From a bacterium (GTDB lineage Bacteria; Cyanobacteriota; Vampirovibrionia; Obscuribacterales; Obscuribacteraceae), in the NCBI GenBank assembly GCA_030431355.1, contig JAUIJG010000166.1, forward strand, positions 1 to 10,584: a DNA stretch of 10,584 bases, read 5' to 3'. A model generated the notes under the pieces. The model was not told the DNA's origin. It did not search any database and worked only from the letters and a program-made list of their open reading frames with translations. Of this stretch, positions 6,044 to 10,584 are shown in pieces (position 1 is the stretch's first letter; each line of letters starts with the position of its first letter). The translations under genes were made by a program, and so were the position numbers.

Positions 6044-7216
6044 TCAGTTCGCGCCCCAGAGAACTTTGCCGCTTTTGGAGTTATTAGATTGACCCCAGAG
6101 TCGACTGTTTCCACCGGCACTATTTCTACCGGCAATATTTCTATCGTTGTTATTGTTGAAACTAGTCAGGTTGCCCCCTCTTCTGAATCGAAAGTTCGGA
6201 TCTCTCCGTCTTCTGATATGCTCCGGCACCTTGCCGACTAACTCCTGGTCTCTGACCTTGCTGGGCGGGCGTTCCACCACCCTGCCGTTGTCTACGAACT
6301 GGCCATTTTCGTTCCTGAAGTTCTCGCTTTTGTCATACAGAGGTCGGCCGTACTCGGCATATTTAGCCACGTCGAATTTGCTGTAGGCCACGAATGGTCT
6401 TCTGGCCATGCGTTCGTGCATGATCTGGTCTGTGGTTTTGAATGCCTGCATGGCCCGAAATTTGACATTCCTATCCTGGCTTAAAATATTGCGGGCCCAG
6501 CCTCGATCGAGAATCGTATCGGAGGTGCTGAAGTTGTTTTTGACTTCGTGCTCCATGTCGAAGGATTGCATTCGGCTTCGCATCTTCATGTGCTGGGGAT
6601 GTTCATTGATATGGGCCATATGCATTTTGCCGAAATACTGGTTCTTCTGGGTCGAGCTAAGTTTCGGATTGGTCCATACATCATGGAGCCTTGAGGCAAA
6701 TTCTACCTCTCTGGCAAGATCTGCCGGGTTCCAGTAACCGGGAAGGCAGTGCATCACGGTACCATCGGAAGCCAATATGAAAGATTGAACGTTGTGGGGA
6801 CCGGCACCATTAGTGGTCCGGATTGCCTGCTCGCCTACCTTATGGCTACCGGAAAAGCCGGCATAGTTCTCTTTTGAGATGTCTCTGTAGCCGCAGACCA
6901 GATCGTTTTTCAACATGGAGAGGGCTGGTTCCTGGGAGAGCGACACGGCTCTCAGCGAGTTAGCCGCTGATCATGTGGCTCCATCGATTTTCCCCACCAT
7001 ATGTATCCACAGGACCATCTTTTGCTCCCGGTGGGCTCTGGCTAAGGCGCTGTTCAGGTTGGTATGCCATCTGACATTGTTATTTACTTCCATAACGTTG
7101 TCTTTGGCGACTCTCCCCGGCAATACCATCTGTTTTGCCTCCGCCATCGTCACAACTCCCATTGCCATGGCAAGGGTAAGGCCGGCCAATGCCGACGCCA
7201 TAGTGCTTCTTATCAT
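6044..7216 (-). CDS. Exported thioredoxin-like protein with one in-frame TGA (candidate selenoprotein or nonsense pseudogene)
   Basis: One frame of 390 codons runs through a single internal TGA at 6973-6971 (codon 82). Residues 1-27 are a signal peptide ending A-E-A. Residues 52-73 (NSALARAHREQKMVLWIHMVG) match the start of a thioredoxin-like fold: a helix with Ala/Lys followed by a hydrophobic strand. The TGA comes nine residues later, in D-G-A-T-[TGA]-S-A-A-N, where such folds carry their redox cysteine. The fold continues after it with LVCGYRDI (Cys108), VQSFILASDGTVMHCLPGYW (about 143-162, Cys157), the typical last strands. The C-terminus (about 315-390) is Arg- then Asn-rich and low-complexity. 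There is no frameshift and no other stop over 308 codons. Selenocysteine insertion would explain this; a recent Cys-to-stop mutation is the alternative. Re-initiation at the GTG at 6946 has no good ribosome binding site. Confidence 0.7.
6936..6953 (-). other. Candidate bacterial SECIS-type stem-loop after the in-frame TGA
   Basis: On the minus strand GAGAGC (6953-6948) and GCTCTC (6941-6936) form a perfect 6-bp stem with the six-base loop CGTGTC. The loop begins 24 bases after the TGA and has G as its second base. As I recall the general bacterial SECIS description, it requires an apical loop about 16-37 bases downstream of the UGA with a G in the first two loop positions, so this fits. A second perfect stem, TCAGCG with CGCTGA (6970-6965 and 6957-6952), starts right after the TGA and overlaps by two bases, so both cannot form completely. 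Confidence 0.4.
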
Positions 7217-7393
7217 CTTGATCTATTCTCCGACAGATACGGCCTATCAAAAACGTGCTTCGTTATTGGTAAAAACGAACCTGCCCTATAAAAAGTTCAA
7301 AAATTTGCTCGAATTTAATCTTTTTACCTGATCTTTCTTTCAATCCTTGCCAAAGGGTTAAAATGAACAGATCGTATTTCCAGGAGTGGTGCA

Positions 7394-7840
7394 ATGGACG
7401 ACCAGGCACAGATAATTACCTTTATACTTATCGCTTTTCCCATCTTCTTTACGATGATTTGGTGTCTGGTGATGTTGATCTGCTCTCTTGTGGGTGGCTG
7501 GAACAAACTTGCCGGGGAATATTCGGCTAAAGAGAGAGACTTATCTAAGGTTGACTGGCACACCTGGCAACGCGGCCAGATCGGCTTGATAGAAATGAAA
7601 TCAACTTTCTGGATCGGCATAAGTCCTGATGGACTCTACCTCTCCACCGGTCCAGCTTTTCTCTTCCGATTCATGCATCCACCACTTTTGATACCATGGC
7701 AAAGGATCGCGGCGATCAAAGACGTGAATAAGATTTTCTTCTCCGGAACCAATCTCAAGATTGACGGAGTAAACGTGACAATCCCCAGAGCCCTCGGGGA
7801 TGAAGCCAGAAAGTACATCGACAAAGGCATTCAAGCCTGA
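7394..7840 (+). CDS. Membrane-anchored protein with possible PH-like domain
   Basis: This 148-residue protein begins with a hydrophobic helix (about 7-34, ending before GGWNKLAGEY). It lacks a signal peptidase site, so it is an anchor. The remaining 110 residues are cytoplasmic or peripheral, with W-I-G-I-S-x-D-G-L-Y-L and R-F-M-H-P-P-L-L-I-P-W, then alternating strands. The 'GLYL ... FRF.HPPLLIPW..I' pattern recalls small bacterial membrane proteins with a PH-like (YdbT-type) beta domain, whose function is not established. I treat this as a resemblance only. The ATG at 7394 has AGGAG seven bases upstream. It is the first of three plus-strand genes spaced by 80-90 bases. An imperfect hairpin (TGCCCA 7849-7854, TGGGCA 7874-7879) without T-tract follows its stop. 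Confidence 0.8.
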   Translation: MDDQAQIITFILIAFPIFFTMIWCLVMLICSLVGGWNKLAGEYSAKERDLSKVDWHTWQRGQIGLIEMKSTFWIGISPDGLYLSTGPAFLFRFMHPPLLIPWQRIAAIKDVNKIFFSGTNLKIDGVNVTIPRALGDEARKYIDKGIQA

Positions 7841-7914
7841 GATTCTCCTGCCCACCCAGGAACTAGCTCCCGCTGGGCATTCTGGTTCAAGGTCACCGGG
7901 TTCGGGCATCTATA

Positions 7915-7920
7915 TATAGT
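7915..7920 (+). promoter_or_regulatory. Possible -10 element for a leaderless start
   Basis: TATAGT (five of six to TATAAT) in a CTATATATAGT block ends eight bases before the GTG start at 7929. Transcription would begin near 7927-7929, giving a leaderless or nearly leaderless mRNA, which fits the absence of a Shine-Dalgarno. No -35 match is found 17 bases upstream, so this remains tentative. Confidence 0.3.
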
Positions 7921-7928
7921 TAGTTGCC

Positions 7929-9068
7929 GTGGATCTAACCTTGCTGAGCGATCTTGAAGAGCTAGAGCAAAATAGACCGAAAACCCAGGTCCAGCCCCAG
8001 ATGGGCGGTGGAGGAAAGCCGCCTCGGCCCACCGCTGTGGGACTCAGTGACGGTGGATTCGGCGATGAGAACTTTGTCCGGGGACAGGTGTTGCGCTGTC
8101 TTGTCACCGATACCGGTCCCAGGGGATTCTGGGTGAAAGTTCTCGGTGCCCGTGTACGTGGATTGATGATCACCGACGCATACTATGCGGTCAACAGCCA
8201 AATTCAGGCGGCTTTCGTGCATTGGAGTCCTTCGGGAATGGCAGTGTTCGAGCCTGTTGATCCGCCCACCGATGTAGGTGGACAGACCGACTTGCTTGCC
8301 GCCTCCCGGTTTCTTCCTGACGGTAGTCAGACCTCGTTTCAGGATATTTTCGGCAGGAAGGCCCTCGATGAGTTTCACAACCTGGGAGAGGAAGCCCATA
8401 AGTTCGACCGGGCTGTGGATCTTTTGCCTCCGCCTGTTAAAGAAAGCGAGGTCACCTCCTATTCCGGCGGACATGCCAATCTGAAAGAGCTTGTGGACCG
8501 GCTTTTTGCCATGGAGTTCAACGGAATATTAATCGGCGAGAGTAGCCAGTTTTTATCCCGGGGGGCACTGCTAATAAGGAAAGGAAGATGCATAGGAGCT
8601 ATTCACTCCAGTAATTTTGAGAGGGTGCCGAAAAATGGGGAGTCGGCGCTGAGGAACTTGATGAACGATCTTCTAGACGACGGCGCCCATATCGACTGTT
8701 ATGATTTGCCCGAAGATCTTATTAGAGCCTATGCTTCATTGTTTGTGGGAGCCAGACTTGAGCCCCATTATCGGGATGAAAAAGGTCGATACTACGAACT
8801 TTTGCTCCGTCAGTTCGAGGAAGAGAAGATAACCGGTGCCATCAATCTCTCCATCGCGCTGGGCACGGAGCAGTGTTTTATTCTGGTAGTGGAAGGGGAG
8901 TTTCGGGAGTTTTTCTTTGTCCAGAGTCGAGTCTATGGATTCAACCAGGACGAGTTCAAGCGGGAGTTGCGGACCAGGGATATTACCCAGGTGGAAGCCA
9001 GTCTGCTGAATGAAGGCGATGAGCAGAAGGTCCTGGATATGCGACAGTTTTTGCCTTTCAATAGATGA
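7929..9068 (+). CDS. Cytoplasmic protein of unknown function with two similar C-terminal units
   Basis: This 379-residue protein has no signal peptide or membrane helix. Residues about 1-35 are linker-like with a GGGG run. Residues about 51-112 (GQVLRCLVTDTG...FVHW) form a beta-rich unit that loosely resembles an S1/OB-type domain. After a polar linker, residues about 183-230 and 285-345 look like two versions of one unit. In each, a helix (LKELVDRLFAMEFNG; YELLLRQFEEEKITG) ends in a glycine, followed by hydrophobic strands and a second glycine turn (RKGRCIGAIHSS; VEGEFREFFFVQ). This resembles DUF4388-like modules of bacterial signalling proteins, an uncertain match. The frame opens with GTG at 7929. 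No Shine-Dalgarno is visible, but TATAGT ends eight bases before the start. It lies directly before the receptor-like kinase, so a signalling link is plausible. Confidence 0.78.
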   Translation: MDLTLLSDLEELEQNRPKTQVQPQMGGGGKPPRPTAVGLSDGGFGDENFVRGQVLRCLVTDTGPRGFWVKVLGARVRGLMITDAYYAVNSQIQAAFVHWSPSGMAVFEPVDPPTDVGGQTDLLAASRFLPDGSQTSFQDIFGRKALDEFHNLGEEAHKFDRAVDLLPPPVKESEVTSYSGGHANLKELVDRLFAMEFNGILIGESSQFLSRGALLIRKGRCIGAIHSSNFERVPKNGESALRNLMNDLLDDGAHIDCYDLPEDLIRAYASLFVGARLEPHYRDEKGRYYELLLRQFEEEKITGAINLSIALGTEQCFILVVEGEFREFFFVQSRVYGFNQDEFKRELRTRDITQVEASLLNEGDEQKVLDMRQFLPFNR

Positions 9069-9148
9069 TTCTGAAGTCAATTGTAGGCAACGGGATTGGG
9101 TAAATAAAAGGAACAGGATTCCTTACTTACAGCGCTGCCGCAATTCAC

Positions 9149-10584
9149 ATGTCTGTAGATAATGCTAGCTTACAGGGCAAGACCATAGCCGGACGCTACC
9201 GGGTCGTTAGTACATTGGGCTCCGGCGCCACCGCCATCGTCTATAAGGTCAAGGATCAATCCCTGGGCTCTTATCTGGCTTTGAAACTTCTGAGAGCCGA
9301 AAAGATGACAGAGGCGCAGCTGATTCGCTTCCATCGAGAGGCCAGGGTGCTCAGTGATTTGCGTCACGGCAACCTGGTATCGATCCTGGATTTCGGGATG
9401 AGTGAAGAGAATATTCCTTATCTGGTCATGGACTATGTGGAAGGCTCTACGTTGCGCCATTACTTGAAACGCAACGGTCCCCTGACCTTTGAGCAGGCAA
9501 TCCAGGCGCTCGGTCAAATCTGCGATGTGATCGGCTATATTCACCGCCAGAAACTCCTGCACCGGGATCTGAAGTCCTCCAATTTTATGGTCATAGAGAG
9601 TGCCAGGGCTTCCAGTTTACAGCTCAAGCTTCTCGATTTTGGACTGGTGAAGACCATGAGCGAAGGAGATGGGATTGATCTCACCCGCGCCGGAATTACC
9701 CTGGGCACCCCCACCTATATGAGCCCCGAGCAAGTGCTGGGAGAGCCAGCTGACGAGCGCTCCGATATCTATGCCATCGGTTGTCTGATGCATGAACTAT
9801 TAACCGGGGCGGTGCCCTACCAGGGCAAAACAAGTATGGACACCATGAAAATGCATCTGGGGGCGGAGATACCTAACTGTAACCCGCCCGGCTTAAGCGC
9901 CGACTCCTATGAAGCGGAGACGCTTAATAAGATCTTTCAGCGATGCCTGGCCAAAGATAAGGATGAACGGTTTGCATCTGTGGCTGAACTTCAAAGAAGT
10001 CTTGAGCGCTTGATGCCCGGTGCTTTAATTCACGAGGAAGGAATCGAAGAGGCAGGCCAGGTCTCCATTGACCAGGAGCATTCTCCGGAGTCAGGCGGTT
10101 CCGGTCGTCCCGTATTTGCAACGGTTTTAGTTATTGCCTCGGCATTGGTTCTCATCGGTCTTGTTGCCTACTTTTTGATGAGAGTCACCGCCGACGATTT
10201 CATCTCCTCCAAAAGTTTTTCCCGGGTAACTGGCGATCCCGGCACCCTTGCCGGCGATATGCTCGGAAAGTTTCCTTCCTTCAAAGGGGAGTGCAACATC
10301 ATCTGGCATATGATGGGGGAGATGACAGACAGGGATGTGCTTGCTTTCACCGCCGACAGTGTGCCCCGGTTCATGTCGTTTTGCAGAATGAAGAAGGTTA
10401 CTACAAAAGGACTACGGCATGCTTCCACGCTTCCTTTTCTAGGGGTTGGTTTGAATCATCGACATCTGACCCGGGAGCAGCTTAGCCTGTTCGCCCCCGG
10501 GGATAGGGATAGCCCCCTGGAAGTTCTATATATTAGAGACAATCCCGGTCTTGATGACGAAGACTTAAAATGTCTCAGTAATTT
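9149..10584 (+). CDS. Receptor-like Ser/Thr protein kinase with TM helix and LRR start (3' end cut by window)
   Basis: The 478 codons visible here encode a Hanks-type (eukaryotic-like) kinase. Conserved elements are all present: G24-x-G26 loop, K46 in ALKLL, E64 of helix C, H138-R-D-L-K-S-S-N145 catalytic loop, D163-F-G165, G186-T-P-T-Y-M-S-P-E194 activation end, and D206-I-Y in the F helix. It should therefore be active; the R before D140 marks it as an RD-type kinase regulated by activation-loop phosphorylation. A charged linker (about 290-320) leads to one membrane helix (about 321-344). The outside portion begins with about 110 residues of unknown type. At 457-476 it shows L-x2-L-x-I-x2-N-x2-L-x4-L-x2-L, a leucine-rich repeat. 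The ATG at 9149 has no clear Shine-Dalgarno; no other Met, Val or Leu start lies between it and the upstream stop at 9101. The protein is a kinase sensor whose ligand is unknown. Confidence 0.92.
   Translation, partial: MSVDNASLQGKTIAGRYRVVSTLGSGATAIVYKVKDQSLGSYLALKLLRAEKMTEAQLIRFHREARVLSDLRHGNLVSILDFGMSEENIPYLVMDYVEGSTLRHYLKRNGPLTFEQAIQALGQICDVIGYIHRQKLLHRDLKSSNFMVIESARASSLQLKLLDFGLVKTMSEGDGIDLTRAGITLGTPTYMSPEQVLGEPADERSDIYAIGCLMHELLTGAVPYQGKTSMDTMKMHLGAEIPNCNPPGLSADSYEAETLNKIFQRCLAKDKDERFASVAELQRSLERLMPGALIHEEGIEEAGQVSIDQEHSPESGGSGRPVFATVLVIASALVLIGLVAYFLMRVTADDFISSKSFSRVTGDPGTLAGDMLGKFPSFKGECNIIWHMMGEMTDRDVLAFTADSVPRFMSFCRMKKVTTKGLRHASTLPFLGVGLNHRHLTREQLSLFAPGDRDSPLEVLYIRDNPGLDDEDLKCLSN

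Noticed and set aside
6147..6737. Plus-strand open frames opposite the thioredoxin-like gene
   Set aside because: They lack ribosome binding sites and have a composition expected of antisense shadows; the minus-strand frame shows a coherent fold.
6971..6973. Genome-wide reassignment of TGA to a sense codon (for example glycine or tryptophan)
   Set aside because: TGA ends several genes here at sensible positions (3154, 6027, 6044, 7840, 9068), so only local recoding or a mutation remains possible.
7259..7279. Inverted repeat TTCGTT/AACGAA upstream of the thioredoxin-like gene
   Set aside because: Only six base pairs with an AT-rich 9-base loop; not distinguishable from chance.
6915..7331. 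Plus-strand 138-aa open frame opposite the signal peptide region
   Set aside because: No ribosome binding site and no family likeness; it is the shadow of the signal peptide and Trx start on the minus strand.
7849..7879. Intrinsic terminator after the 148-aa membrane protein
   Set aside because: The TGCCCA/TGGGCA stem has a long loop and no T-tract.

Overview
The window is bacterial chromosome with intermediate base composition. Genes are single or in short runs on both strands, with fairly long gaps between them. It contains a eukaryotic-type Ser/Thr kinase fused to a transmembrane helix and a leucine-rich-repeat exterior, many small proteins of unknown function, and a short fragment with paired cysteines and an SLTQWI segment. 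Together these suggest a large-genome, signalling-rich lineage, for example an Obscuribacterales-type (Melainabacteria/Vampirovibrionia) or planctomycete-like organism. That placement is inference from style only; no rRNA or marker gene is present. No phage, IS element, CRISPR array, tRNA or rRNA was seen.

Layout, left to right. The left edge (1-109, minus) holds the start of a cysteine-containing protein, divergent from an APC-family amino-acid permease (201-1574). An Ala/Gly-hydrophobic protein with an Asn-rich tail follows (1709-2179). A DUF378 small membrane protein (2275-2484, minus) has a TTGACA-type promoter in the following 0.5 kb gap. At the end of that gap, behind a perfect 12-bp inverted repeat and a very strong Shine-Dalgarno, lies a 39-residue protein with 13 cysteines (2998-3117), which looks like a metallothionein. 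It converges on an unrecognised 227-aa gene (3154-3837, minus).

After another gap comes a small exported protein (4218-4652) with a textbook rho-independent terminator, then a tandem universal-stress protein (4786-5733) and a tiny single-helix membrane protein (5854-6027). Convergent to these, on the minus strand (6044-7216), is an exported thioredoxin-like protein. Its reading frame is interrupted only by one in-frame TGA, located where a redox cysteine could be expected. A stem-loop compatible with a bacterial SECIS follows the TGA, so this is a candidate selenoprotein, with a nonsense-mutated gene as the main alternative.

The right third is a plus-strand run: a membrane-anchored protein with a possible PH-like domain (7394-7840), a cytoplasmic protein with two similar C-terminal units (7929-9068), and the receptor-like Ser/Thr kinase cut by the window edge (9149 onward).

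The most interesting points are the in-frame TGA with its hairpin, the cysteine-rich micro-protein with its inverted repeat, and the kinase-TM-LRR architecture. Universal stress protein, possible metal-binding peptide and exported redox protein lie within 4.5 kb, but nothing in the sequence shows that they are co-regulated.
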